From assembly GCA_934307335.1 (NCBI GenBank), contig CAKRCL010000006.1, positions 1 to 60,245 of the forward strand: DNA of 60,245 bases, read 5' to 3'. Under the pieces are notes generated by a model that was not told the DNA's origin, made no database searches, and worked only from the letters and a program-made list of their open reading frames with translations. Made by a program: the position numbers and the translations under genes. The stretch comes from an uncultured Dorea sp. (GTDB lineage: Bacteria > Bacillota > Clostridia > Lachnospirales > Lachnospiraceae). Below, in pieces: positions 1 through 9,658 of the stretch; position 1 is the stretch's first letter; each line of letters opens with the position of its first letter.

Positions 1-66
1 TTATTTTTTTGCGTTCCCATGAGCTCTTAAGCACTTTCCAGTCTCGTCTCACGCGACAGCTTGTAT

Positions 67-95
67 AATATATCATGTCCGCCCAGAATTGTCAA
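67..95 (-). promoter_or_regulatory. Sigma-A-type promoter reading out of the window
   Basis: On the minus strand TTGACA (90-95) is followed by exactly 17 bases and TATATT (67-72). This is a near-consensus vegetative promoter. Its transcript would begin near position 60 and run off the left edge of the window, so the gene it serves is not visible; about 60 bases of leader remain and contain no recognisable tRNA or rRNA. Confidence 0.6.
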
Positions 96-217
96 TATTG
101 TTTTTATTATTTATTTTATTTGCACAATTAAATACAATTCACACCACTTCTTCCACCCATTTGGGCAATGTTGGAAGTCTCAGACATAAGCTCTCATTAA
201 GAACTTTCCTATTATAC

Positions 218-253
218 AAAAAAAGACATAGCATTCTCTATAACACTACGTCT
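218..253 (-). terminator. Terminator after cvpA
   Basis: On the minus strand an 8-bp stem (arms 246-253 and 224-231, one G-U pair) is followed by a run of seven T (218-224). It lies just after the CvpA stop codon and would end the LysM-DUF5711-CvpA transcript. Confidence 0.65.
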
Positions 254-266
254 CTTTTCAATCACT

Positions 267-1193
267 TTAAATTTTCATTGCTAACTGCATAATCGGATTA
301 TAATCATATATTATTTTTATGATGTCGTTATTCTGAATCAATGCATAAGCTTCTTTTCCAATACTTGTTACGTAAAGCATCGTGACAATAACAAATGCCA
401 CCCATACGATAATAAGTGCGCATCCCACTCCTAAAAATCCGCCTGCAAGCCGATTAACAAATCCCAGTACCGGTAATTCCGCTACTACATCGAGTGCAAA
501 AACAATTGCACGTACAATAATTGTCACAACTAAGAACAGTCCTAAAAATGCTACAATATGAATAATTAATTTTGACAGGAATTCTCCTATGTATTGTGCA
601 AATGTATCTACTCCGAGCTGAGAATAAATTTCACTGTTATTATTTGTAGACAACTGTGTTTTAAAAATTGCCGGGAGATCTGCTTTTTCAATTGCATCTA
701 CCTGTACATCTCTTGGAATATCAGCATTCTCTATCGCATTCTTTGCAGCTTCACTGACATTTCCATTTTTCACTCCATCTAGAATACTACTGGATATCCC
801 AAATTGAGATAATTGTTCCCCAGTAATCTTTCCATTTACAATATCATCTACCGATACACCATAGGATTCCAGTTTTTCCTCACTAATCCCAGCTGCTTTT
901 AATGCTTTTCTAACATTTTCTTCTGAAATTCCTGTTGAATCACTATTTCCAGTCAATTGTGCTGTTGCAGCCCGCGCCATAGTACTGGTGACCTGACTTT
1001 TTATCATATCATCTAACGGTGTATACTTTTCTATGGCCGATGTTGCATATGGCGTCGCAACAACTACTATTATGATTGTTAGTATCGTTGTCACCAACGA
1101 GACTGCAATACGAATCGCACCTCGATAAACTCCAATAAAAAATCCCAGTAAAAATATACCCGCTACTGTTATTGTTAACCAATTCCACTCCAT
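267..1193 (-). CDS. CvpA-family membrane protein with a large extracytoplasmic insert
   Basis: A 308-residue membrane protein. The N-terminal hydrophobic segments (about residues 7-22 and 28-48) and C-terminal ones (about 205-235 and 250-275) fit the CvpA fold, known from colicin V production protein and linked elsewhere to envelope homeostasis. Between the second and third hydrophobic parts lie roughly 140 polar residues, whereas classical CvpA proteins (about 160-180 residues) have only a short loop. The start has a good ribosome site (AAGGAG, 5 bases away). It is the last gene of a three-gene minus-strand unit with the DUF5711-like and LysM genes, 9 bases from its upstream neighbour, which suggests a shared envelope role. 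The exact function is unknown. Confidence 0.8.
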   Translation of the reverse strand: MEWNWLTITVAGIFLLGFFIGVYRGAIRIAVSLVTTILTIIIVVVATPYATSAIEKYTPLDDMIKSQVTSTMARAATAQLTGNSDSTGISEENVRKALKAAGISEEKLESYGVSVDDIVNGKITGEQLSQFGISSSILDGVKNGNVSEAAKNAIENADIPRDVQVDAIEKADLPAIFKTQLSTNNNSEIYSQLGVDTFAQYIGEFLSKLIIHIVAFLGLFLVVTIIVRAIVFALDVVAELPVLGFVNRLAGGFLGVGCALIIVWVAFVIVTMLYVTSIGKEAYALIQNNDIIKIIYDYNPIMQLAMKI

Positions 1194-1202
1194 ACGTTCT
1201 CC

Positions 1203-2453
1203 TTACTTCACAAGCCGCACATTCTCCATGCCATTTGCGTTCATCACAATGTATTTATTAACTCCCATTATCGGAAAAATTTCTCGAATATTTGTTTCCA
1301 TCTCTCCATCGAATTTCTGTATACCACTTTTCAAGAAAATACAACAGTTATTCTCGTCATACATAATTATCTGGCTATCGCTCATTTTTACATTACTATA
1401 ATTTCCTTTAAAATCTTTTGACAAAATTTGCTTTCCAGATAAATTATAAAGTCGAAGTTCATATCCACCTTTTCCCTCATTTTTCAGAATAAGTCCGATA
1501 TACCTGTTATCATGAAATACACTTTTTATTTCTTTATCAATCTTAATCTGTGTCAACTGCTTTGGAATATCTTCTCCTTGATAAATCGTTAAAATATTAT
1601 CCCCGACTACAGCTGAAACTTTTTGACTTAAAAAAAATCCCTCTGCCATCAAAGAACCTTTATATTCTTCAAGTACAACCTGATGATCCGCCACTTTTTC
1701 ACCAGCACTTCCAAAATTATAATATGCCACTTTGGAAGTCACACTTCCATCCTGTGTATATAGATAAACAACCTGCAATACTTCTGCATCCGGTGATATA
1801 GCAACATCAATTGGGTATCCTGTTCCGCTTAACGAAGTCTTATGTTCTACCAAAATATTTCCCGCTGTATCATAACAGACAATTTTCGGTGAAGAACTGT
1901 CTTTTAAAACTGCGCAAACAATCCCCTGACTTGACACTGCAGCTTTTTCAATCGGAAGTGTTGTGTGAATTTCTCCTTTTGCACCATCTTTCTGAAAAAT
2001 GACCACATCATTGCCGCCTTTATCGAAAATAATTGCTGATTCATCTCCTGTAACAATTGCAGGTGTCTTAATCTGATAAGCCTGATTCCATTTTTCTTCT
2101 CCATGCTGATTCAAATACGCCATTCCATCGCGGCTATAACGAACCATTCCATCCGCAAATTCTTTGTAATTACTATCTGCACTTCCTGCATCTGAGTAAG
2201 TTTCTGCCACACGTACATTTGTATATGTCTGTAAATGTATGAACAAATAAATTCCAATCGAAGCTGATAAAACAAGTACTAAAATTACCAGAATTTTTAA
2301 TCTAAGCTTTTTTTTATGCTCCTTCACCTGTTCCTCCAGCTTCGCTCTTTGAGTTTCCTCGTCTTCTGTATTATCCATGATCCGTCTGACCAGCTTGTCC
2401 GCAATCTCTTCTGAATTTCGAACTACCCGCAGATTTTTATTCTTTTGATTCAA
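1203..2453 (-). CDS. DUF5711-like membrane-anchored protein
   Basis: A 416-residue protein with a charged, coiled-coil-prone N-terminus (about 1-48), one transmembrane segment (about 50-71) and a long outside domain of repeated short beta-strand segments that looks propeller-like. This arrangement matches DUF5711 proteins of Clostridia, which have no assigned function. The start codon is TTG, read as Met-Asn-Gln-Lys; AAGGGA sits 9 bases upstream and no better in-frame ATG exists before the hydrophobic segment. It sits between the LysM gene (53 bases upstream) and CvpA (9 bases downstream), so the three are probably co-transcribed. No catalytic motif was seen. Confidence 0.75.
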   Translation of the reverse strand: MNQKNKNLRVVRNSEEIADKLVRRIMDNTEDEETQRAKLEEQVKEHKKKLRLKILVILVLVLSASIGIYLFIHLQTYTNVRVAETYSDAGSADSNYKEFADGMVRYSRDGMAYLNQHGEEKWNQAYQIKTPAIVTGDESAIIFDKGGNDVVIFQKDGAKGEIHTTLPIEKAAVSSQGIVCAVLKDSSSPKIVCYDTAGNILVEHKTSLSGTGYPIDVAISPDAEVLQVVYLYTQDGSVTSKVAYYNFGSAGEKVADHQVVLEEYKGSLMAEGFFLSQKVSAVVGDNILTIYQGEDIPKQLTQIKIDKEIKSVFHDNRYIGLILKNEGKGGYELRLYNLSGKQILSKDFKGNYSNVKMSDSQIIMYDENNCCIFLKSGIQKFDGEMETNIREIFPIMGVNKYIVMNANGMENVRLVK

Positions 2454-2506
2454 TATTCAGATTCCCTTCGTACTTTTTATTTCTCCCTATTGTAACACAT
2501 CTGATG

Positions 2507-3598
2507 CTATGGTAACAATAATTTTTGCCCTATGAAGATCAGGTTCCCATCCGTTAATCCATTCATTTTACAAATAGCTTCCACATGTCCACTATCACCA
2601 TAAGTCTTTTTGCTGATACTTGCCAATGTATCTCCTTTTTTCACCGTGTAATAATCAGACTGGCTTAATTGCTCCTGCACAGTCGATACTTCCGGTACTG
2701 TTTCCTCTGTCTCCACATTAGGATTCTTTTCTACGTTACCATTTTCCTCGTCGTTATTTTCCACTTCATCACTACGCTCTACACTACTATTCGCTTCTAC
2801 AGCCGCACTTTTTTGTTCATCCGTATCCTCTTTTGCACTTGCAAGCTGTTCCAATGATTTTTGCACCGATTCCATTCGTTCAAAATTATTCATAGTCGAA
2901 ATTCCTATTGCTAATACCACCACAACCAGAAGTGTACTAGTCGCATATAATAATTTTGAGCTCTGACTCTGTTCCTTGATTTCCATCCTCTGCCTCACTG
3001 TACTACGAAAATCCTTTGCAGCTCGATCCTCAACCACTTCAATGGGAGTCACGCCATTCTGCCTACGTGTATTAATCATATAATTCTGCATTTGTGGATT
3101 TTTTTCATAATAAATATAATGGCCTGCGATTTGCATCAATTCGTTATATTTGTATGCAAAATACATTTCATCCTGCGTCTCCGCATCTCTCCAGATAAAA
3201 ACCGTATTTTCCATATCATAAAATTTCCGATGTAACTCTTGTACTTCATGATTCAAACTCATAGGATGTCCTGCTTCAATCAGGCACCAGCCAATTAACT
3301 GTTGATCTTTAAAATATTCCTTCTGATTTTCTTCTATTTTTTCTCTTATTTCATCCCGATTTTTCAGTTCTGTTCCTTCCACTTCAACATTTTCCACTAG
3401 AATCGCTCCGGATATATATACAACTGTCTGGTCCTCACACGTAGTGATCTCCCCGGCCAGTACTGCTGCCACCGGTTTTTCCATCGCTTTTTCCTGTAAT
3501 TGTCCAAGAAATATATCTACATAATCTTCTACATAAATCTTGGGTTCATCACAAACATTTCCAATTTGCCTTACATTTTTCGGAAGTTGCCGTTCCAT
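2507..3598 (-). CDS. Membrane-anchored LysM protein
   Basis: A 363-residue protein with three parts: a cytoplasmic-looking N-terminal domain (1-210), a single membrane segment (about 215-235), and an acidic low-complexity linker ending in a LysM domain (about 316-363). The LysM domain begins YYTVKKGDTL and ends with the usual GQKLLLP. LysM domains bind N-acetylglucosamine polymers, so the C-terminus should contact peptidoglycan (or spore cortex) outside the membrane. The N-terminal domain is not recognised. The start has the ribosome site GAGGTGAG close upstream. It is the first gene of the LysM-DUF5711-CvpA unit. Confidence 0.8.
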   Translation of the reverse strand: MERQLPKNVRQIGNVCDEPKIYVEDYVDIFLGQLQEKAMEKPVAAVLAGEITTCEDQTVVYISGAILVENVEVEGTELKNRDEIREKIEENQKEYFKDQQLIGWCLIEAGHPMSLNHEVQELHRKFYDMENTVFIWRDAETQDEMYFAYKYNELMQIAGHYIYYEKNPQMQNYMINTRRQNGVTPIEVVEDRAAKDFRSTVRQRMEIKEQSQSSKLLYATSTLLVVVVLAIGISTMNNFERMESVQKSLEQLASAKEDTDEQKSAAVEANSSVERSDEVENNDEENGNVEKNPNVETEETVPEVSTVQEQLSQSDYYTVKKGDTLASISKKTYGDSGHVEAICKMNGLTDGNLIFIGQKLLLP

Positions 3599-3715
3599 AT
3601 ACTCTCACCTCATTATACATATTTGCCTCTATGGCGGTGTTAATCATAGCACAGAAACTATGCATAATTTATCAATTAATGAAAGCTGGCATCCAAACTT
3701 TACGGCATCCTTTTT

Positions 3716-4177
3716 CTACTTTCGACGCCTTGTCTCTAAAAGACTGCAGTACTTGTCGGTAAGCGTCGTGACCCACCCTTCTTTCGTTCTTGGAAATGTG
3801 CGAAATGTCACAGGCCACATATGCGTCCGTATAATGTCTGTTTCAGTAAAATTTAAAGTAAAATATTTTCTTGCATTCCGATACGCTTTTTCCGGATGTT
3901 TCAAGCCATGCAACCGCTCCCCAGTCTCAGCTGCATGCGTGTGCCAGTCATAAAGGAACAGATCATGAATCATCCCGGCACGCGCCGCAGACCTGGCATC
4001 TAAATGAAGCATTTTACATAAACAATAATTACAATATGCCACGCGCAGGCAATGCTTGTAACAATTTGTCCGTCCATGCTGCGGATATTTTTTCATCTCA
4101 AGCACTATCGGATGATTGGCAATATCCTGTATGTTCTTGTAAAATTCACGCTTTTTCGCATATTTTCTCCCTTGCAT
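3716..4177 (-). CDS. HD-domain phosphohydrolase-like protein
   Basis: A 153-residue protein. The HD metal-binding pattern is visible: a first His near residue 43 (HCLRVAYC), the HD pair in MIHDLFLYDWH (about 69-79), and a late Asp in TDKYCS (about 142). HD proteins of this size hydrolyse phosphate esters such as nucleotides, but the substrate cannot be told. It is a lone minus-strand gene between the fsa-like gene (terminator between them) and the LysM unit (117 bases). Confidence 0.8.
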   Translation of the reverse strand: MQGRKYAKKREFYKNIQDIANHPIVLEMKKYPQHGRTNCYKHCLRVAYCNYCLCKMLHLDARSAARAGMIHDLFLYDWHTHAAETGERLHGLKHPEKAYRNARKYFTLNFTETDIIRTHMWPVTFRTFPRTKEGWVTTLTDKYCSLLETRRRK

Positions 4178-4235
4178 TATCTATACCCCTTTTTACTTTT
4201 CTATGTAAATAAAAAATGTGCCTTTATATTTGTAC

Positions 4236-4266
4236 AAAAAGGGCATGTCTCACCCAAGACATGCCC
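4236..4266 (-). terminator. Terminator after the transaldolase gene
   Basis: A perfect 10-bp stem (4241-4250 with 4257-4266) and 6-base loop are followed on the minus strand by five T. It lies about 35 bases beyond the transaldolase stop codon and ends that single-gene transcript. Confidence 0.85.
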
Positions 4267-4300
4267 CTCATATGAAAATCTTATATTGATTCCACAGTTT

Positions 4301-4954
4301 TTACTCACCAAATACAGCTTTATAATCAGCCTGGAATTTCTCGATTCCCTGATCTGTTAATGGATGATGTGTCATCTGCTCAATTACTTTGTAAGGTACT
4401 GTAGCAATGTCAGCGCCTGCCAGTGCACACTCTGTTACGTGCATTGGGTTACGAACGCTTGCTGCGATAATCTCAGTCTCAATACCTGCAACAGCAAAAA
4501 TCTCTGCGATCTCTGCAATAAGATCTGTTCCTCTTGTTGAAATATCATCCAGACGTCCTAAGAATGGTGATACATATGTAGCACCTGCTCTTGCAGCAAG
4601 AAGTGCCTGATTAGCAGAGAATACAAGTGTAACATTTGTCTTAATTCCCTCAGCTGTAAGAACTTTAACTGCCTTAAGTCCTTCTACTGTCATTGGAATC
4701 TTAACTACCATGTTCGGGTGAATCTTTGCGATTGCTCTTCCTTCCTCGATCATTCCCTCAGCATCAACAGTTGTAGCCTTAACCTCACCGCTGATTGGTC
4801 CATCAACGATAGATGCGATCTCTGCGATAACTTCCTCAAACACTCTTCCCTCTTTAGCGATCAGAGATGGGTTTGTTGTTACTCCGCAGATAACTCCCAT
4901 GTCATTTGCTTTTTTGATGTCCTCTACCTTCGCTGTGTCGATGAAAAATTTCAT
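4301..4954 (-). CDS. fsa: Small transaldolase / fructose-6-phosphate aldolase (TalC/Fsa family)
   Basis: A 217-residue class I aldolase, the usual length for the TalC/MipB/Fsa family. The Schiff-base lysine is Lys85 in VVKIPMT, at the same position as in E. coli FSA. The TTNPS motif near residue 26-30 and the stretch SPFLGRLDD are typical. Family members either transfer dihydroxyacetone in the pentose phosphate pathway (transaldolase) or cleave fructose 6-phosphate. The Firmicute-type sequence around residues 107-140 ([16 protein letters not shown]) favours transaldolase activity, although annotation pipelines often name such genes fsa. It has its own promoter and terminator. Confidence 0.9.
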   Translation of the reverse strand: MKFFIDTAKVEDIKKANDMGVICGVTTNPSLIAKEGRVFEEVIAEIASIVDGPISGEVKATTVDAEGMIEEGRAIAKIHPNMVVKIPMTVEGLKAVKVLTAEGIKTNVTLVFSANQALLAARAGATYVSPFLGRLDDISTRGTDLIAEIAEIFAVAGIETEIIAASVRNPMHVTECALAGADIATVPYKVIEQMTHHPLTDQGIEKFQADYKAVFGE

Positions 4955-5014
4955 TTTTCTGTTCCTCCTTTAACCTGTGAACCTGTTGTTCATTCTTACT
5001 GCCCACCTAAGCAA

Positions 5015-5043
5015 ATTATATCCCAGTTAAGTGCATATGGCAA
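5015..5043 (-). promoter_or_regulatory. Promoter of the transaldolase gene
   Basis: On the minus strand TTGCCA (5038-5043), a 17-base spacer and a perfect TATAAT (5015-5020) precede the gene by about 60 bases. This is a strong vegetative promoter by sequence. Confidence 0.65.
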
Positions 5044-5080
5044 GATGAATTTTTTTGTCAAGTGTACAAATTGCACAAAT

Positions 5081-5095
5081 CAATTTGGGACAGGT
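5081..5095 (+). repeat. Decayed GGGACAGGT tail motif beside palindrome A
   Basis: The stretch CAATTTGGGACAGGT resembles the 25-base tail found 3' of cca and of the RAYT gene, with the five A removed. It precedes the palindrome at 5131 in the same relative order, with about 40 extra bases between. It is probably an old copy of the same element. Confidence 0.5.
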
Positions 5096-5130
5096 GTGCG
5101 AGCCGAAAAAGCCCTAAAATACGCGGTAGA

Positions 5131-5187
5131 AAATTAATTGGGGACGGGGTTTTTTCAAAAAAACCCCGTCCCCAATTAATTTTCTTC
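5131..5187. repeat. REP-like palindrome, copy A
   Basis: An almost perfect inverted repeat with core AATTGGGGACGGGG, a T/A-rich centre and the mirrored arm CCCCGTCCCCAATT; the outer AAATTAATT sequence is also paired. It touches the recR stop codon. It is the same family as copies at 18541, 20167, 21605 and 22607. It could fold as a very stable hairpin in recR mRNA, but no T run follows, so it is not a standard terminator. Confidence 0.85.
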
Positions 5188-5783
5188 TACAATTGTGTAC
5201 GCCCTTCCAGTGCTCTCAACAATGTTACTTCGTCGATATATTCCAAATCTCCACCTACCGGTACCCCGCTGGCGATCCGACTGACTTTCACTCCTGTCGG
5301 CTTTATTAATTTGCTGATATACATTGCTGTTGTCTCCCCCTCCAGACTGGAGTTGGTTGCAATAATCACTTCGTCTATGTCACCTTCCAGACGTTTGATC
5401 AATTCTTTCAGCTTAATATCTCCGGGGCCGATACCTAACATCGGGGATATCGCTCCATGTAGTACGTGGTAAACGCCATTGTATTTTCCTGTTTTTTCAT
5501 AAGCTGCCAAATCTCTTGTATTTTCCACAACCATGATTGTCTTATGATCACGGGCAGAATTACTGCAGATTGGGCAGAGTTCCTGATCAGTAAGTGTGCA
5601 GCATTCTTTGCAGTAACGCACATTTTCTCTGGCCTCAACCATCGTATCTGCCAGACGTTTCACTTCTTCCTTTGGCATATGTATCAGATGAAATGCCAAT
5701 CTTGACGCTGACTTTGCACCGATGCCTGGAAGCCTCGACAGTTCATCTATCAGTTTGCTGATCTGGTTACTATAGTAATCCAT
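5187..5783 (-). CDS. recR: Recombination protein RecR
   Basis: RecR is part of the RecFOR pathway that loads RecA on gapped DNA. The 198-residue protein has the usual order: N-terminal helix-hairpin-helix ([17 protein letters not shown]), four-cysteine zinc site (two CxxC pairs at about 57-72), Toprim domain ([12 protein letters not shown], then EGETTAMYI) and C-terminal Walker B-like region ([17 protein letters not shown]). It overlaps ybaB by 14 bases and follows dnaX-ybaB, the classic dnaX-ybaB-recR operon. Its stop codon abuts REP-like palindrome A. Confidence 0.97.
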   Translation of the reverse strand: MDYYSNQISKLIDELSRLPGIGAKSASRLAFHLIHMPKEEVKRLADTMVEARENVRYCKECCTLTDQELCPICSNSARDHKTIMVVENTRDLAAYEKTGKYNGVYHVLHGAISPMLGIGPGDIKLKELIKRLEGDIDEVIIATNSSLEGETTAMYISKLIKPTGVKVSRIASGVPVGGDLEYIDEVTLLRALEGRTQL

Positions 5784-6111
5784 TCATGCCTCCTGTAAAT
5801 TTGGACATGCTTGTTGCAGATGCTTCATCTACTTTATCAAGTGCCTCATTTACTGCTGCCACGAGAAGATCTTCTAACATTTCCACATCATCTGGATCTA
5901 CAACTTCTTCATCCAATTTTACTTTTACAAGTTTCTTAGCTCCGGATACAGTCACTTCTACAGCTCCACCTCCTGCAGTAGCTGTAAACTCTTTTGTCTC
6001 CATCTCTTTTGCCTGTTCTTCCATCTGGCGCTGCATCTTCTGTGCCTGTTTCATTAAATTTGCCATGTTGCCTGGCATTCCGCCTCCTGGAAATCCACCT
6101 CTTTTTGCCAT
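5770..6111 (-). CDS. ybaB: YbaB/EbfC nucleoid-associated protein
   Basis: A 113-residue DNA-binding protein of the YbaB/EbfC family, which forms tweezer-shaped dimers and coats DNA. The Gly-rich start ([16 protein letters not shown]), the Met/Gln-rich helix and the [16 protein letters not shown] segment are family hallmarks. It lies between dnaX (2 bases upstream) and recR (14-base overlap), the standard bacterial arrangement, implying translational coupling. Confidence 0.95.
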   Translation of the reverse strand: MAKRGGFPGGGMPGNMANLMKQAQKMQRQMEEQAKEMETKEFTATAGGGAVEVTVSGAKKLVKVKLDEEVVDPDDVEMLEDLLVAAVNEALDKVDEASATSMSKFTGGMNGLL

Positions 6112-6113
6112 TT

Positions 6114-7691
6114 TTAATCATCCTCCACTGTAATATCCATATTGATTAATTTTTCTATATCTACAAAACTGTCCTCGAATCTCCGTCCTTCTTCTACCTG
6201 ACGTACATCGATGTCCAGTTTTTTTCCGATTTTACTTTCAATCAACCCTTTAATTTCTTCTTTATGCTCCTCTGTCCCTACTACCCCGGCACTTACCACA
6301 TCTGGTAATACGATCAGAAGTCTGTTTCCTTCTCCTGCGCTAAGTCTTGCTTTTTTCAGATAGTTACGAAGCATTGGTGAAGCCTCTGCTGTCAGTTTTC
6401 TGAAATCCTTTGCCACATGTTTCACATCTTCATTCAACGCTTCCGGCAATTCCGGCCTTTTTTGCGGTTCTTCCTCTATTCCTGCTGCTCCATTGACATA
6501 GACAACACGTTCTTGGGCCATGCATTCCAAAAAATCGCCGTTCTCCAGCTTTTCTTCAACTGCACGTAATCGATCCAACAAAGAATCTGGATTTGTCTCC
6601 ATCGCCGGTCTGCAGAGTTTGATCAAAGCTACTTCCAGCATAACTCTTTTCTGAGTTGAATATTTTAATTGATTCGTCAACTCCGAGAACACGCGAATAT
6701 AGCGAATCAGCATATCATCTTCAATCAGCTGTGCCTCTTCTTTTAATCTTGCCAGATTCTCAGTAGAAACGTCAAGGACATCTTCCATATCATCCGAACT
6801 TCTGACAAGCAGAAGATTACGCAGATACCACGTAAAATCTGCCGACAACTGCGACAACTCTCTTCCCTGCATGACCAGTTCGTCTACGATTTCGATCACA
6901 CTGTGCACATCCCGCTCCAAAAGCTTTCGGAGCAGTCGACTAAATACTTCCGTATCTACTGCGCCCAGTACTTCTAGCACATGATCGTAAGTAAGCGTCT
7001 GTCCAATATAAAATGCCGCGCATTGATCCAGAAGACTAAGCGCATCTCGCATGGAACCATCACCCATCCGTGCAATGTAACGAATCGCTTTTTCTTCTAC
7101 ATCCCAGCCTTCTTTATCTATCAACTCCTGTAATCTTGCTGAAATCGTCTCAATAGAAATACGTTTAAAATCATATCTCTGACAACGGCTCAGAATTGTC
7201 ACCGGTATCTTATGGGCTTCTGTTGTTGCCAGTATAAATATAACATACTCTGGTGGTTCTTCCAATGTTTTCAAAAGTGCATTAAACGCACCGATTGACA
7301 GCATATGAACCTCATCGATAATGTACACCTTATAACGTCCTTGTGTCGGTCTGTACGCTACCTCCTCCCGGATCTCACGGATATTATCGACACCATTATT
7401 AGAAGCTGCATCAATTTCTATCACATTCATAGAATTACCTGCAGCAATGGCTTTGCAGACCGGACACTCCCCACACGGGCTTCCGTCTACCGGATGTTCA
7501 CAGTTTACTGCCTTTGCAAATATTTTGGCGACCGTTGTCTTTCCGGTTCCCCTTGTTCCACAAAATAGATAGGCATGCCCGATTCTATCTGCTTCGATCT
7601 GATTCTTAAGCGTTCTTACGATTGCATCCTGACCCTTCACATCTTCAAATTCATTTGGCCGGAATTTCCGGTACAAAGCCATATATGACAT
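6114..7691 (-). CDS. dnaX: DNA polymerase III subunit gamma/tau
   Basis: The clamp-loader ATPase that opens the sliding clamp and links polymerases at the fork. In the 525 residues the Walker A motif [12 protein letters not shown] (about 44-55), a zinc site with four Cys (about 64-82), Walker B IIDEVHML (about 125-132) and the SRC arginine-finger motif (about 168-170) are all present. Domain III follows, and a short tau-like tail (about 380-525) is poorly conserved. It lies 2 bases after pfkA and 2 bases before ybaB. No convincing programmed frameshift site was identified. Confidence 0.97.
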   Translation of the reverse strand: MSYMALYRKFRPNEFEDVKGQDAIVRTLKNQIEADRIGHAYLFCGTRGTGKTTVAKIFAKAVNCEHPVDGSPCGECPVCKAIAAGNSMNVIEIDAASNNGVDNIREIREEVAYRPTQGRYKVYIIDEVHMLSIGAFNALLKTLEEPPEYVIFILATTEAHKIPVTILSRCQRYDFKRISIETISARLQELIDKEGWDVEEKAIRYIARMGDGSMRDALSLLDQCAAFYIGQTLTYDHVLEVLGAVDTEVFSRLLRKLLERDVHSVIEIVDELVMQGRELSQLSADFTWYLRNLLLVRSSDDMEDVLDVSTENLARLKEEAQLIEDDMLIRYIRVFSELTNQLKYSTQKRVMLEVALIKLCRPAMETNPDSLLDRLRAVEEKLENGDFLECMAQERVVYVNGAAGIEEEPQKRPELPEALNEDVKHVAKDFRKLTAEASPMLRNYLKKARLSAGEGNRLLIVLPDVVSAGVVGTEEHKEEIKGLIESKIGKKLDIDVRQVEEGRRFEDSFVDIEKLINMDITVEDD

Positions 7692-7693
7692 CT

Positions 7694-8770
7694 TTATTCA
7701 TCTCCAAAGCTGATTCCGGTAGTCTTAGCTTGTCTGATAATCTCAGACTTCGGATCAACATATTTTAATTTTCCTGCCACTTCAGCAAGCGGAACACGGA
7801 CAATCTTATCATTTTTCACCGACATCATGCAACCATAATCTTTGTCCAAAATCGCATTTGCCGCCTCGGCACCAAGTCTCGTAGACAATACTCGGTCAAA
7901 TGGGCATGGTGAACCACCTCTTTGTGTATGTCCGGGAATTGCAATTCGAACTTCCTGTTTTGTTCTCTTCTGAACTTTTTCTGCCATCTCATAAGCTACA
8001 GAAGGATATTTCTTCTTTGCCTGTTTCTCTTTCAATTCTTTCTTAGAAAGCTTTGCATCTTCTGTGGAAATAGCTCCCTCTGCCACTGCAATAATTGTAA
8101 ATTTTTTACCAGCTTTGGCACGTTTATCAATTGCCTCCGCTACCACATCCATATCATATGGAATCTCCGGAAGCAAAATAATATCTGCTCCACCTGCAAT
8201 TCCCGCATAAAGTGTGACCCAGCCCACTTTATGTCCCATGACTTCAACAATAAATACACGATTATGAGAAGTTGCTGTCGTATGAATACGGTCAATGGTA
8301 TCTGTTGCAACTTCTACCGCACTGTGAAAACCAAATGTCATATCCGTTCCCCAAAGATCATTGTCGATCGTTTTTGGAAGTGTAACAACATTCAATCCTT
8401 CTTCACGCAAAAGGTTCGCCGTCTTGTGTGTTCCATTTCCACCTAGAATTACAAGACAATCCAAATTCAACTTATGATAAGTATGTTTCATAGCCTCAAC
8501 TTTATCCAGACCATTTTCATCCGGTACGCGCATCAACTTAAATGGCTGTCTGGAAGTTCCGAGAATTGTTCCTCCAACTGTTAAAATCCCCGAAAAATCC
8601 GCTGCTTTTAGCATTCTGAAGTTAGAGTAGATCAATCCTTTATATCCCTCTTCAAAACCATAAATCTCCACATCCTTGCGAGCCTGAAATAATCCCTTCA
8701 CAACTCCGCGCATCGCTGCATTAAGCGCCTGGCAATCTCCTCCACTTGTCAACATTCCAATCCTAAGCAT
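7694..8770 (-). CDS. pfkA: 6-phosphofructokinase
   Basis: Phosphorylates fructose 6-phosphate in glycolysis. The start at 8770 (MLRIGMLTSGGDCQ) is chosen because AGGAGG lies 7 bases before it; an ATG 18 bases further out has no ribosome site. Of 358 residues, the phosphoryl-donor site reads GGNGT (110-114) and the catalytic loop PKTIDND (132-138). The Gly at 113 is what ATP-using enzymes carry, whereas Lys in PKTIDND is seen in PPi-dependent and group III enzymes (E. coli PfkA has PGTIDND). Donor use is therefore likely ATP but not certain. The gene is 2 bases upstream of dnaX. Confidence 0.92.
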   Translation of the reverse strand: MLRIGMLTSGGDCQALNAAMRGVVKGLFQARKDVEIYGFEEGYKGLIYSNFRMLKAADFSGILTVGGTILGTSRQPFKLMRVPDENGLDKVEAMKHTYHKLNLDCLVILGGNGTHKTANLLREEGLNVVTLPKTIDNDLWGTDMTFGFHSAVEVATDTIDRIHTTATSHNRVFIVEVMGHKVGWVTLYAGIAGGADIILLPEIPYDMDVVAEAIDKRAKAGKKFTIIAVAEGAISTEDAKLSKKELKEKQAKKKYPSVAYEMAEKVQKRTKQEVRIAIPGHTQRGGSPCPFDRVLSTRLGAEAANAILDKDYGCMMSVKNDKIVRVPLAEVAGKLKYVDPKSEIIRQAKTTGISFGDE

Positions 8771-8848
8771 CTTTTTTCCCTCCTGCATCTTGTGTCATGT
8801 TCATCTAGTTCCTGTATTTCTATCCACTGTCTTTCTATAAATGTCTTA

Positions 8849-9658
8849 TTACTTCGTCAGTACTTCAATGCTTTTTTCTTTTACAAGCACCATATATTCT
8901 ACCTGTGCAGATAATCCATCATCATCTGTATAAACAGTCCAGCCATTATCTTCATCTACATAAAATTCCGGTGTTCCTTCATTGATCATCGGTTCAATGG
9001 TAAACATCATGCCTGGGACAAGCACCATTTCACTGCCTTTCGGAGTTACATAACTCACAAAAGGCTCTTCATGAAATTCCAGACCAATTCCATGTCCTCC
9101 GATTTCTTCAACTACAGAATATCCATTTTTCTTAGCATGTGTATTGATTGCATACGCAATATCTCCCAGATGCCCCCACGGCTTTGCCGCTTTCAATCCG
9201 CGCTCGACACATTCCTGTGTAACACGTACAATACGTTCTGCCCGTTCAGATACATTTCCAATCATAAACATACGGGAAGCATCTGAATAATATCCATTTA
9301 AAATTGTAGATACATCTACATTGATAATATCTCCATCCACGAGGATTTCATCCTCACTTGGAATTCCATGACACACAACATTGTTAATTGACGTACACAC
9401 ACTCTTCGGAAAACCTTCAAATCCAAGCGGTGCCGGAATTCCTCCGTGTTCCGTCGTAAAATCATATACCAGTTTGTCGATTTCTGCTGTGCTCATGCCT
9501 GCCTTAATATGAGCTGCCACATGATCCAATACTGCTGTATTCAGATCAGCACTCTTTCGGATCTGTTCAATCTGCTCCGGTGTCTTAAGAAGCGACCGAT
9601 CCGGAACAATCTGTCCTTTTTCAGCAAGCGCCCAAAGTTTTACATCTAACCTATCCAT
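8849..9658 (-). CDS. map: Methionine aminopeptidase, type I
   Basis: Removes the initiator Met from nascent proteins. The five metal ligands are visible: Asp in INVDVS, Asp in YYSDASRMF, His in GGHGIGLEFHEEP, Glu in FTIEPM and Glu in AQVEYMV. The 269-residue protein is about 20 residues longer at the N-terminus than the shortest type I enzymes. No SEC-A-like zinc motif is present. The gene overlaps the end of the GH13 amylase by 8 bases, so translation is probably coupled. Confidence 0.96.
   Translation of the reverse strand: MDRLDVKLWALAEKGQIVPDRSLLKTPEQIEQIRKSADLNTAVLDHVAAHIKAGMSTAEIDKLVYDFTTEHGGIPAPLGFEGFPKSVCTSINNVVCHGIPSEDEILVDGDIINVDVSTILNGYYSDASRMFMIGNVSERAERIVRVTQECVERGLKAAKPWGHLGDIAYAINTHAKKNGYSVVEEIGGHGIGLEFHEEPFVSYVTPKGSEMVLVPGMMFTIEPMINEGTPEFYVDEDNGWTVYTDDDGLSAQVEYMVLVKEKSIEVLTK

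Noticed and set aside
1..66. A tRNA or rRNA gene at the left edge
   Set aside because: A strong promoter points out of the window, but the 60 visible bases do not fit a tRNA acceptor or known rRNA start.
3540..4212. Open frames on the plus strand over the LysM and HD genes
   Set aside because: They mirror the opposite-strand coding sequence and show no family features.
7922..8446. Open frame on the plus strand over pfkA
   Set aside because: It is antisense to a clear pfkA gene, Cys/Phe-rich, with no ribosome site or recognisable domain.
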